A stretch of DNA of 64,000 nucleotides from Nitrosospira sp. Nsp11. GTDB lineage: Bacteria > Pseudomonadota > Gammaproteobacteria > Burkholderiales > Nitrosomonadaceae. The translations under genes and the position numbers were made by a program. The stretch covers positions 1-64,000 of the forward strand of contig NZ_FRBV01000002.1 in the NCBI RefSeq assembly GCF_900142705.1, written 5' to 3'. The notes beneath the pieces were generated by a model that worked only from the letters and a program-made list of their open reading frames with translations, did no database searches and was not told the origin of the DNA. This document shows, piece after piece, positions 56,629-64,000 of this stretch (position 1 is its first letter; each line of letters begins with the position of its first letter).

Positions 56629-58446
56629 TCATCTGCCGCGCATGAACATCTTATCGAGATCGGCAAGACTGATTTCGAACCAGGTGGGCCTGCCGTGATT
56701 GCATTGGCCCGCGCGTTCGGTTGCTTCCATTTCACGCAGCAAAGCATTCATTTCCGTGACGGTCAATATACGGTTGGCGCGAACTGCGCCGTGACAAGCC
56801 ATGGTGGAAAGAATCTCGTTACGTTTGCTGGTCAGTACCCGGCTGGCGCCGAACTCGCGGATTTCGGTCAATAAGTCACGTGCAAGCTTCACTACGTCAG
56901 CATCCTTGAGCGTGGCCGGTACCGACCGCACCACCAGCATGGTTGGCGAAAGTGCGGAGATTTCAAACCCAAGCTCTCGTAAAGTCGCGCTATTTTCTTC
57001 AGCCGCGGCAACGTCCAGGCTATCCGAGTGAAATATCGCCGGGATCAGCAAGGGCTGCATCGAGAGCGTATGGTTATCCAGCGCTGATTTGAGTTTCTCA
57101 TACAGAATCCGCTCGTGTGCGGCATGCATATCCACGATAAGCAACCCGCGTTCATTCTGCGAAAGAATGTAAATGCCGAGGAGTTGCCCCAAGACGAAAC
57201 CCAATGGCGGAACGTCGCACTTCCCGGTACCGGGAAGTGCTGTCGGAGTTTCCGCCGATTCTGGGTTGCGGCTATCGGCACCGAACAGCGCAGGGTAGAA
57301 CGCCTGTGATTGGGCTATGCCTAAAGGCGGAGCAAGCGGTATGGTATTTTGTCGCGAATAAGCGGAAAACGCGGCGGTTGGAGCGCCAGCGCCAGTCTCA
57401 CTGTGGTCACTGCTTTCCTGCCGTCTTCCGCCCGCGGGGAAAGACGCGGCGGATAGGGGCTGCGGCGATGCCAGCGCTTTATCGATTGCATGAAAGATAA
57501 ATTGATGCAGCGCGCGCGGATCGCGGAACCTTACCTCGATCTTGGTGGGATGCACATTCACATCCACGCCCTCGGCATTCATTTCGAGGAATAGGACAAA
57601 AGCCGGGTGCCGATCCAGATGGAGTATATCCCGGTAGGCTTCACGTAGCGCATGCGCGATCAATTTGTCACGCACGAACCGTCCATTGACAAAAAAATAC
57701 TGGGCGTCTCGAGAAGACCGGGAATAGGCGGGCGATGCCGCAAGGCCCCAAAGACGCAAATCCGCCGCCTGCTCCTCTATGACTACCGAAGTTTCGCTGA
57801 ACTCATTGCCCAGTATCGCCTCGATGCGAAGTCGCGCGTCCGCCGCACGCAAGTGGTTGCGTACGACGCCGTTGTGTTGTAGCGAAAACGCGATATCTGG
57901 GCGCGACAAGGCAATGCGCTTGAATACTTCCTCGCAGTGGGATAATTCAGTAACTTCGGTCTTTAGAAATTTACGCCGTGCAGGGGTGTTGAAGTAGAGA
58001 TCATGCATTTCCACCGTGGTGCCGCGGGAAAGTGCGGCGGGTTCGGGCGTTGACAGCCGGCCCCCTTCGGTTTCTATCCGCCAGGCATGCTTTTCTTCTG
58101 CCCTGCGGCTCGCCAGCGCCAGCCGCGAAACGGCAGCGATGCTTGCCAGCGCCTCGCCCCGAAAACCGAGGCTCGCTACTTTTTGTAAATCTTCCAGGGA
58201 ATCGATCTTGCTGGTGGCGTGTCGGGCAAGCGCAAGCGGCAGATCCTCCTTCGAAATTCCTGTTCCGTTATCCGCTACCCGGATCAGTTTGATGCCACCC
58301 TGGAAAAGTTGTACGGTGACTTCGGTGGATCCCGCGTCTACGCTATTCTCCAGCATTTCCTTGAGTGCCGCGGCGGGACGCTCCACTACCTCTCCGGCCG
58401 CAATCTGGCTAATGAGCAGGTCGGGTAGCGGCTTGATTGCATTCAT
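56629..58446 (-). CDS. mutL: DNA mismatch repair protein MutL
   Basis: Mismatch-repair matchmaker of about 605 aa from Met 58446. The N-terminal GHKL ATPase has ISQIAAGEVVERPAAALKEM, DNGTGI and GFRGEALASIAAVSRL. The C-terminal dimerisation domain carries endonuclease-type motifs: DMHAAHERILYE in place of DQHA(X)2E(X)4E, ACHGAVRANR and CNHGRPTW. This fits a self-nicking MutL, as expected where MutH is absent, with a Gln-to-Met change in the first motif. It overlaps no neighbour and is 58 bp after cysB in the minus direction. Confidence 0.94.
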   Translation of the reverse strand: MNAIKPLPDLLISQIAAGEVVERPAAALKEMLENSVDAGSTEVTVQLFQGGIKLIRVADNGTGISKEDLPLALARHATSKIDSLEDLQKVASLGFRGEALASIAAVSRLALASRRAEEKHAWRIETEGGRLSTPEPAALSRGTTVEMHDLYFNTPARRKFLKTEVTELSHCEEVFKRIALSRPDIAFSLQHNGVVRNHLRAADARLRIEAILGNEFSETSVVIEEQAADLRLWGLAASPAYSRSSRDAQYFFVNGRFVRDKLIAHALREAYRDILHLDRHPAFVLFLEMNAEGVDVNVHPTKIEVRFRDPRALHQFIFHAIDKALASPQPLSAASFPAGGRRQESSDHSETGAGAPTAAFSAYSRQNTIPLAPPLGIAQSQAFYPALFGADSRNPESAETPTALPGTGKCDVPPLGFVLGQLLGIYILSQNERGLLIVDMHAAHERILYEKLKSALDNHTLSMQPLLIPAIFHSDSLDVAAAEENSATLRELGFEISALSPTMLVVRSVPATLKDADVVKLARDLLTEIREFGASRVLTSKRNEILSTMACHGAVRANRILTVTEMNALLREMEATERAGQCNHGRPTWFEISLADLDKMFMRGR

Positions 58447-58504
58447 AAGCAAATTCAACAAAAATTTGCTGCCATTATACCGCCCGTTGGCGGCATCATC
58501 GTGC

Positions 58505-59431
58505 TCACGAACGCTCTATCATCGCGGCCTTCACTGTGGCGCGATCAAGATGTGGGGAAAATATTTCAATAAAATCATAAACATATCCTCGCAAATAGCT
58601 ATTGCGGCTTATGCCTATACGCGTTGTGCTTGGCTCGAAGAGATGGCTTGCATCGATGGACCTCAGGTGCTTGTCGCGTTTGGGCTCAAATGCCATTTGC
58701 GCCAGGATGCCGATGCCCAGTCCCAGTTCTACGTAAGTCTTGATGACATCCGCGTCTATGGCAGTCAGCACAACATTGGGAACCAATCCCTCTGCATCGA
58801 ATGCCTGATTGATTCTGGAGCGGCCGGTAAAAGCAAAGTCGTAAGTAATAATCGGATATGCGGCGATGGCTTCCAGTGTCAACTTCTTGAGTTTAAGCAG
58901 CGGATGCCTCGGCGGGACGACAATGCAGCGGTTCCACTGATAACATGGTAGCATCACCAGTTCATCGAACAGTTCAATCGCTTCAGTAGCGATGGCAATA
59001 TCCGCTATGCCTGAACTGACCAGTTCCGCGATCTGCGTCGGGCTGCCCTGGCGCAAAATTAATTTCACCTTGGGATAGCGTAAGGTAAAATCCTTGATCG
59101 CGGGGGGAAGTGCATACCGCGCTTGGGTGTGGGTTGTAGCAATGGTAAGAGAGCCGCTGGCTTCGTTGGCAAATTCCTGTCCAACTTGTTTCAGGTTTTT
59201 TGCGTCTTTCAGCATTCTTTCGGCAATTTCAAGAATCGCTCGTCCTGGCGGCGTGGTTTCAACCACCCGTTTGCCGTTACGCACAAAAATATCAACCCCC
59301 AGCTCGTTTTCCAGAAGGCGGATCTGCTTGCTGATCCCGGGTTGAGAGGTATGCAGGAATTCTGCCGCTTTGGATAAATTCAGGCCGTGATTGGCGACTT
59401 CGCATAAATAGCGCAATTGTTGCAATTTCAT
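58505..59431 (-). CDS. cysB: LysR-type regulator CysB
   Basis: Activator of sulfate assimilation, 308 aa. The helix-turn-helix (MKLQQLRYLCEVANHGLNLSKAAE, described here by its first and last parts MKLQQLRYLC and LSKAAE) followed by HTSQPGISKQIRLLE matches CysB closely. The inducer domain has TTHTQARYALPPAIKDF and RQGSPTQIAEL, the sulfate/O-acetylserine site residues of CysB/Cbl. It is divergent from cysI with a palindromic operator in between. Confidence 0.92.
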   Translation of the reverse strand: MKLQQLRYLCEVANHGLNLSKAAEFLHTSQPGISKQIRLLENELGVDIFVRNGKRVVETTPPGRAILEIAERMLKDAKNLKQVGQEFANEASGSLTIATTHTQARYALPPAIKDFTLRYPKVKLILRQGSPTQIAELVSSGIADIAIATEAIELFDELVMLPCYQWNRCIVVPPRHPLLKLKKLTLEAIAAYPIITYDFAFTGRSRINQAFDAEGLVPNVVLTAIDADVIKTYVELGLGIGILAQMAFEPKRDKHLRSIDASHLFEPSTTRIGISRNSYLRGYVYDFIEIFSPHLDRATVKAAMIERS

Positions 59432-59453
59432 ATTCGGTCTAAATAAGGTTTGG

Positions 59454-59472
59454 TTATGTTAATCTAACATAA
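59454..59472. promoter_or_regulatory. Palindromic CysB-type operator between cysB and cysI
   Basis: TTATGTTA (59454-59461) and TAACATAA (59465-59472) form a perfect 8-bp inverted repeat around ATC. Palindromes of this size in divergent LysR regions are typical autoregulatory sites. It starts 23 bp upstream of the cysB start. The rest of the 59432-59754 gap shows no gene. Confidence 0.65.
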
Positions 59473-59754
59473 TATTCTTTCGCGATATATATGTTCCTGT
59501 TATTATGTCGCCCTCGAGACGCAATATGACGTCGACTGCGCTTTCAGGCAGGGCGTCTTGACAGGTGTGGTGCGCGGGAGCTAAAAAGAAAAAGCGAATT
59601 TCGGTTCACTCGGCCGCTTGAATATCACCTCCCCTGAAATCAAGGCGGAGCGCCGAATCAGCGGAGAGATGGACCAATATGCTGCCGTGCACGTAATCCA
59701 TTTTCGGGTTCTTGTGGCGTCAGGCGGATAGCCATAAATTGTGGAGGATATAAG

Positions 59755-61857
59755 ATGAGTCTGCTGGATCACCTCGCTAATGATGAGGAAATCAATTCGT
59801 ACGGTCAGTCGGTACAGGAGTATCGGGACCTGAATATGGATACCGCGCGTTTTACCGCGGGTCGCCTGCAAATGGGGATCTACGGCCAGCGGCAGGAAGG
59901 CGTCAATATGGTGCGTATCAAGCTTCCGGGAGGACGCCTGAGTGCACCGAAATTGAGAAAAATCGCCAGTGCGCTGGAGAATTACTCGCGCCATGACGTC
60001 GTCCATATCACTACGCGCCAGGATATCCAGATGCATTACGTGCCGCTCGAGCAAACGCCGGCCGTGTTGCACCATCTAGCCGAGGCTGGATTGACGACCC
60101 GTGAAGCCTGTGGCAACACCATTCGCAATATCACGACCTGCCCGCTTTCCGGCGTATGCCCTCGTCAGAATGTAGATGTCACGACCCATCTCGAGGGTAC
60201 GGTTCAGCATTTGCTACGGAATCCGCTGACTCAACAAATGCCGCGCAAGTTCAAGATCAGCCTGTCTGCCTGTGAATCCGACTGTGCGCAAGGCATGATG
60301 CATGATCTGGGCGTGATCGCGGTACGTAATGGTTCCCGATTCGGTTTCAAGGTCGTGGCCGGAGGCGGCCTGGGGCACAAGCCGCGTGAAGCGATCGTCA
60401 TTGAAGAATTTATTGAAGAAAAAGATCTGCTGCCTGTGATGGAAGCGGTTATACAGTTGCACAACCGTTATTCCGACCGCGTTAAACGTGCTAAATCAAG
60501 AATTAAATTCCTGGTGGATAAATTTGGTCCCGAGGGTTTTGTCGAGAAATACCGTGAGGAGTTGTCCCGCACTCAATCGGCACTGGCAACCCTGGATTAT
60601 CCGAAAGGCGAATGGAGTAATGGTAGTGTCGACAGCGAGGTTCCCGGTCTCGGTGCGCCGCGTCATATTTTCGCGCAAAAACAGCTTGGCTATTACGTAT
60701 TTCCGATCAGTGTGCCGATGGGTAATCTGAGTGTGACTCATTTGCGTGGCCTGGCCGATATTTGCGAAACGCTCGAACTGCCTGACATTCGTACCAGCCA
60801 GGATCAGAACATGTTTCTGACAGATGTGCCGGAGGCTAAAATTGAACCCTTGCGTGCAGCACTGGCTGCGTTGGGTCTGGGAGTGCCTAAGGCGGGTGAT
60901 GATGTGGTGGCTTGCCCCGGTACATCGACTTGCCGCCTGGGGATAACTTCGAGCACGATTCTCGGACCCAAGCTAAGCGGCGGCAAGCATGACCTTAAAA
61001 TGCGTGTATCTGGGTGTCATAACGGCTGCGCCCAGCCCGAGGCTGGAGATATTGGCGTATACGGCGAAGGCAAGCGCATGCACGGCAAGCTTGTGCCGCA
61101 TTATCAGCTGCATTTCGGCGGCAATGCCATGGCGCGTGGCGCGCTGGCGTTTAAAGGTCCGTCCATACCCACCGCGCGCATCGAAGAGGCAATCGAGCGA
61201 GTGCAGTCCGCTTTTGATACTAACCGTGAATCGGGCGAAACATTCTATTCCTGGGCACACCGGATGGACAAACCCTATTTCGCGGATCTGCTGGCGGACC
61301 TCGTGGAAGTCAAGCCTGAAGAATTGGCGTCGGTCTTGCGCGATCATGGCAACAACAATGATTTCAAGGTGCTGCAACTGGGCGGGGGCGAGTGCGCCGG
61401 GGTGAGCCAGGTAAAGATCGGCACAATCTTCTTTGAAGCGGCTCATGAGCGGAATTACCGGGATGCGCTCAAGTTTCAGCGAAAATTCGAAGATTCGGCC
61501 AAGTGTGCCGAGGAGATGGCCCGCTTGATCGGCCAGGGTCTGGCCGAATTGCTTGGCGGCCAGAAGCACGAAGATTTGAAAATGCAGGCGGAAGAGTTGC
61601 GCCGGGTGTTTCCTACCAAGCCGCGCCTGGCCAAAGCGTTGGCCCAGTTTGCGGAGGACTTTGCGCGCCCGGCCGAGGCGTTGAACGACGATGACCTGAC
61701 CAAATGGTTCTCCGACCTGGATGCCTGGACAATGGAGGTTGCAGAGTTTTGCCTGGGTTTCGATCGCCAGCTTGATCTGACGGGTGCGTTGCCCTTTCCG
61801 CTTGCTTCAGCCAAATCGCCGGCATCCGGGGCAGCGCAGCCATCCGTTATGGTCTGA
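59755..61857 (+). CDS. cysI: Assimilatory nitrite/sulfite reductase-type hemoprotein (CysI)
   Basis: Siroheme/[4Fe-4S] enzyme reducing sulfite to sulfide, 700 aa. Two ferredoxin-like/sulfite-reductase repeats are visible; the cluster and siroheme Cys ligands are CPGTSTC and CHNGC at about residues 390 and 420. Substrate-loop residues occur in RKFKISLSACESDCAQ and TTRQDIQMHYV. The C-terminal 150 residues are an Ala/Glu-rich extension not seen in plain CysI. No flavoprotein subunit cysJ is here, so the donor is probably ferredoxin. The divergent CysB site and downstream cysH and cysD support sulfite rather than nitrite as substrate. Confidence 0.9.
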   Translation: MSLLDHLANDEEINSYGQSVQEYRDLNMDTARFTAGRLQMGIYGQRQEGVNMVRIKLPGGRLSAPKLRKIASALENYSRHDVVHITTRQDIQMHYVPLEQTPAVLHHLAEAGLTTREACGNTIRNITTCPLSGVCPRQNVDVTTHLEGTVQHLLRNPLTQQMPRKFKISLSACESDCAQGMMHDLGVIAVRNGSRFGFKVVAGGGLGHKPREAIVIEEFIEEKDLLPVMEAVIQLHNRYSDRVKRAKSRIKFLVDKFGPEGFVEKYREELSRTQSALATLDYPKGEWSNGSVDSEVPGLGAPRHIFAQKQLGYYVFPISVPMGNLSVTHLRGLADICETLELPDIRTSQDQNMFLTDVPEAKIEPLRAALAALGLGVPKAGDDVVACPGTSTCRLGITSSTILGPKLSGGKHDLKMRVSGCHNGCAQPEAGDIGVYGEGKRMHGKLVPHYQLHFGGNAMARGALAFKGPSIPTARIEEAIERVQSAFDTNRESGETFYSWAHRMDKPYFADLLADLVEVKPEELASVLRDHGNNNDFKVLQLGGGECAGVSQVKIGTIFFEAAHERNYRDALKFQRKFEDSAKCAEEMARLIGQGLAELLGGQKHEDLKMQAEELRRVFPTKPRLAKALAQFAEDFARPAEALNDDDLTKWFSDLDAWTMEVAEFCLGFDRQLDLTGALPFPLASAKSPASGAAQPSVMV

Positions 61858-61888
61858 TAAATTTTGATGCACATATCGAGCCGGTAAT

Positions 61889-62629
61889 ATGAGCCTGGAT
61901 CACAAGATTGCGGAAGTGAGAGCATTGCTGGATAAGGTGCAGGCAGACTATGCGCCGGCCACCTTCGCTTGCAGTTTCGGTGCTGAGGACATGGTGTTGA
62001 TTGACCTCATTGCGCGACATTATCCCGGTATTGCAATGTTCACGCTGGATACTGGACGCCTGCCTGAAGAGACCTACAGTCTTATGAGAAAAGTGGCGGA
62101 TCGTTATGGCGTTCATGTGCCGGTGTTTTTTCCGGAATCCGCCGCGGTGGAGGCATATACCGCGCGCAACGGGCCCAACGGCTTCTACGACAGTGTGGAG
62201 CTGCGTAAAAAATGCTGCCATATTCGCAAAGTGGAACCGCTGAAGCGCGCTTTGAGCGGCAAGCGCGCATGGATTACCGGTGTACGCCGCGATCAGGCGC
62301 TGACCAGAAAGGATTTGGCGGTATCGGAATTCGATGCGGGAAATGGTTTACAAAAAATCAGCCCGTTGCTGGACTGGAGCCTGTCCGATGTCTGGGATTA
62401 TCTCAAACAGTTCGATGTGCCGTACAACGTATTGCATGACAAAGGGTACTCTAGCATCGGATGCGCGCCCTGTACCCGTGCCATTACCCCAGGTGAAGAT
62501 GTGCGTGCCGGCCGCTGGTGGTGGGAAGATCCGGAAAACAAAGAGTGCGGTCTGCATTCGGACAAACGGCGCATTAACAACGCTACAACGGCTTTTGGCG
62601 GGGTAACGGATCTACCCGCACCGGGTTAA
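61889..62629 (+). CDS. cysH: Adenylyl-sulfate reductase, [4Fe-4S] type (CysH)
   Basis: Reduces activated sulfate to sulfite using thioredoxin; 246 aa. The PAPS-reductase fold starts with FACSFGAEDMVLIDLI. Cluster ligands CC (KKCCHIRK, near residue 110) and CAPC (near residue 195) with the catalytic ECGLH near the end mark the iron-sulfur form that acts on APS, rather than the cluster-free PAPS reductase of enterics. It lies 31 bp after cysI and 77 bp before cysD. Confidence 0.93.
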   Translation: MSLDHKIAEVRALLDKVQADYAPATFACSFGAEDMVLIDLIARHYPGIAMFTLDTGRLPEETYSLMRKVADRYGVHVPVFFPESAAVEAYTARNGPNGFYDSVELRKKCCHIRKVEPLKRALSGKRAWITGVRRDQALTRKDLAVSEFDAGNGLQKISPLLDWSLSDVWDYLKQFDVPYNVLHDKGYSSIGCAPCTRAITPGEDVRAGRWWWEDPENKECGLHSDKRRINNATTAFGGVTDLPAPG

Positions 62630-62706
62630 GTCAAAACTTTGGATAAGAGAGGGCATGGGCCGGGCGTCTATCAAGTTCGTGCTTGTGAAACCGTGAGGGA
62701 TGATTG

Positions 62707-63699
62707 ATGGATCTCATATTGAACGATAAACAAGAATTTGCTACCCCTGTTCCGGATTTTGCAATGGAGAGTGAGGGGGCGGCGCTTAAACGCCGCCCTG
62801 CAAGGCATCTGGGTCATCTGGATGCGCTGGAAAGCGAAGCCATCCATATCATGCGCGAGGTTGCGGCCGAATGCGCGAATCCTGCCCTGCTGTTCTCCGG
62901 TGGGAAAGATTCCATCGTACTACTGCGTTTGGCGGAAAAAGCTTTTCGGCCGGGGCGTTTTCCATTTCCGCTGCTGCATGTCGATACCGGACATAATTTT
63001 CCCGAGGTAATCGAATTCCGCGATCGCCGCGCCAAACAATTGGGAGAGCGTTTAATCGTGCGCAGCATGGACGATTCCATCAAGAAGGGAAGGGTGGTGT
63101 TGCGTTCGGAGAACCAGAGCCGTAATCCATTTCAATCAGTGACGCTACTGGATGCCATCGCTGAATTTGGTTTCGATGCCTGTATCGGTGGGGCACGTCG
63201 CGACGAGGAAAAGGCTCGGGCCAAGGAACGCATATTTTCCTTCCGTGACGAATTCGGTCAATGGGACCCGAAGAACCAGCGGCCGGAATTATGGGATATC
63301 TACAATACTCGCGTGCACCCAGGCGAAAATATTCGTGTATTTCCCATCAGCAACTGGACCGAACTTGATGTGTGGGAATACATTGCTCGCGAGGAATTAG
63401 AGGTGCCTCACATTTATTTCGCCCACACACGCGATGTCATCCGGCGTGGTAACGGTCTTCTGCCGGTATCCCACCTGGTTGAGCTCAAGGAAGGCGAGGA
63501 AGTGGAAAACCTCATGGTGCGCTTTCGGACGGTGGGAGATATGAGCTGCACCTGCCCGGTGGAGTCGATTGCAGTCAGCGTGACGGAAATCATTGCTGAA
63601 ACCGCCATTACGCGAATTACCGAGCGCGGCGCCACTCGCATGGACGACCAGACGTCGGACGCGTCGATGGAATTGCGCAAGAAAGAGGGTTATTTCTGA
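62707..63699 (+). CDS. cysD: Sulfate adenylyltransferase subunit 2 (CysD)
   Basis: ATP-sulfurylase small subunit making APS from sulfate; 330 aa from ATG 62707, with GAGGG about 6 nt upstream (TTG 62704 is less likely). The PP-loop ALLFSGGKDSIVLLRLAEKA is near residue 60, with LHVDTGHNFPEVIEFRD and CIGGARRDEEKARAKER following. The GTPase partner CysN, normally the next gene, is not found in the remaining 301 bp. Confidence 0.94.
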   Translation: MDLILNDKQEFATPVPDFAMESEGAALKRRPARHLGHLDALESEAIHIMREVAAECANPALLFSGGKDSIVLLRLAEKAFRPGRFPFPLLHVDTGHNFPEVIEFRDRRAKQLGERLIVRSMDDSIKKGRVVLRSENQSRNPFQSVTLLDAIAEFGFDACIGGARRDEEKARAKERIFSFRDEFGQWDPKNQRPELWDIYNTRVHPGENIRVFPISNWTELDVWEYIAREELEVPHIYFAHTRDVIRRGNGLLPVSHLVELKEGEEVENLMVRFRTVGDMSCTCPVESIAVSVTEIIAETAITRITERGATRMDDQTSDASMELRKKEGYF

Positions 63700-64000
63700 C
63701 GTGTATCTTTCCCTCATAAGGTTGTGATACCGCTTTTCTCAAGAATTCAGCCTTGTAGAATGCTGGTAATACCTGACCTTCTTCGCGTTTCTCTTCACCG
63801 ACGCGATTACCAGCATATTTCGGAAACCAGAATTCCATAAGAGTATTAAACCTAAATCCGGTAGTTGACCGCTTATTTAATAGATCAGTGTCATGATTAC
63901 TAACAATATTTTATATTATTTGACGCTCACCTTCCGGGTGAGGCCGCTACGGGGTGAATTGCATAGCTTTTGCGGCACATGGCTGCGTTGCAACTCCTTG
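63700..64000. other. Gap after cysD with inverted repeats and dispersed-repeat copy C
   Basis: ATGCTGGTAAT (63760-63770) and ATTACCAGCAT (63806-63816) form a perfect 11-bp inverted repeat with a 35-nt loop; CTCACC and GGTGAG (63926-63942) form a second hairpin. A minus-strand frame from ATG 63838 (MEFWFPKYAGNRVGEEKREE) runs through the first repeat and overlaps the end of cysD; it has no recognised family and could be a fragment of an inserted element. cysN is not present. Confidence 0.45.
63844..63905 (-). repeat. Dispersed intergenic repeat, copy C
   Basis: Read on the minus strand this gives GACACTGATCTATTAAATAA followed by GCGGTCAACTACCGGATTTA and GGTTTAAT, which matches the second half of copies A and B base for base at most positions. 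It lies between cysD and the window edge. Confidence 0.55.

Noticed and set aside
58016-58951. Long 311-codon plus-strand frame across the start of mutL and the end of cysB
   Set aside because: It is antisense to two well-supported genes, has no family features and is explained by codon bias of the real genes.
60973-61569. 198-codon minus-strand frame inside cysI
   Set aside because: Shadow of the sulfite reductase gene; no motifs or ribosome-binding site.

Overview
The window looks like a chromosomal segment of a betaproteobacterium, most consistent with the Nitrosomonadaceae (Nitrosospira-like). This rests on the general character of the proteins and on betaproteobacterial gene neighbourhoods: argB-slmA, moeB-ctpA-envC-gpmA facing rhodanese-grxC-secB-gpsA-trmL-comF, a bioBFHCD operon and a 14-gene nuo operon. 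No ammonia monooxygenase or hydroxylamine dehydrogenase gene lies in the window, so the genus is an inference. Nearly all the DNA is housekeeping; no CRISPR array, intact transposase or prophage was seen.

Layout. 1-3250: tail of an unknown acidic protein, then pstC-pstA-pstB (phosphate ABC importer) behind a convincing Pho box. 3480-4785: tpiA, secG and tRNA-Leu(GAG). 4858-19694: complete nuoABCDEFGHIJKLMN (proton-pumping NADH dehydrogenase; in a chemolithotroph it would mainly run in reverse to make NADH). 20050-25611: OmpA-type envelope protein, broken doc toxin gene, secreted sorbosone dehydrogenase-like protein, htpG behind a sigma-32-type promoter, and an NhaR-type regulator. 25903-31695: divergent three-gene RND metal-efflux operon. 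32458-34146: argB and slmA. 34570-39242 (minus strand): moeB-like, ctpA, envC, gpmA. 39582-42412 (plus strand): rhodanese-like, grxC, secB, SH3 protein, gpsA; then trmL and comF on the minus strand. 43801-48493: biotin operon, directly followed by a MITE-like element. 48727-53042: small membrane protein, REC-PAS-GGDEF-EAL protein, MBL-fold hydrolase. 53230-55002: four tandem small lipoprotein genes interrupted by a group II intron remnant. 55342-58446: roxA and mutL. 58505-63699: cysB and the divergent sulfate-assimilation genes cysI-cysH-cysD.

The less ordinary content is between the housekeeping blocks: the lipoprotein array, a dispersed repeat of about 60-90 bp seen in up to four places, a 160-bp element with 19-bp terminal inverted repeats, a near-consensus sigma-54 promoter upstream of the cyclic-di-GMP gene, an in-frame 60-bp duplication inside that gene's EAL domain, a rhodanese-like protein without its catalytic cysteine, and a cysD with no cysN in the following 300 bp.
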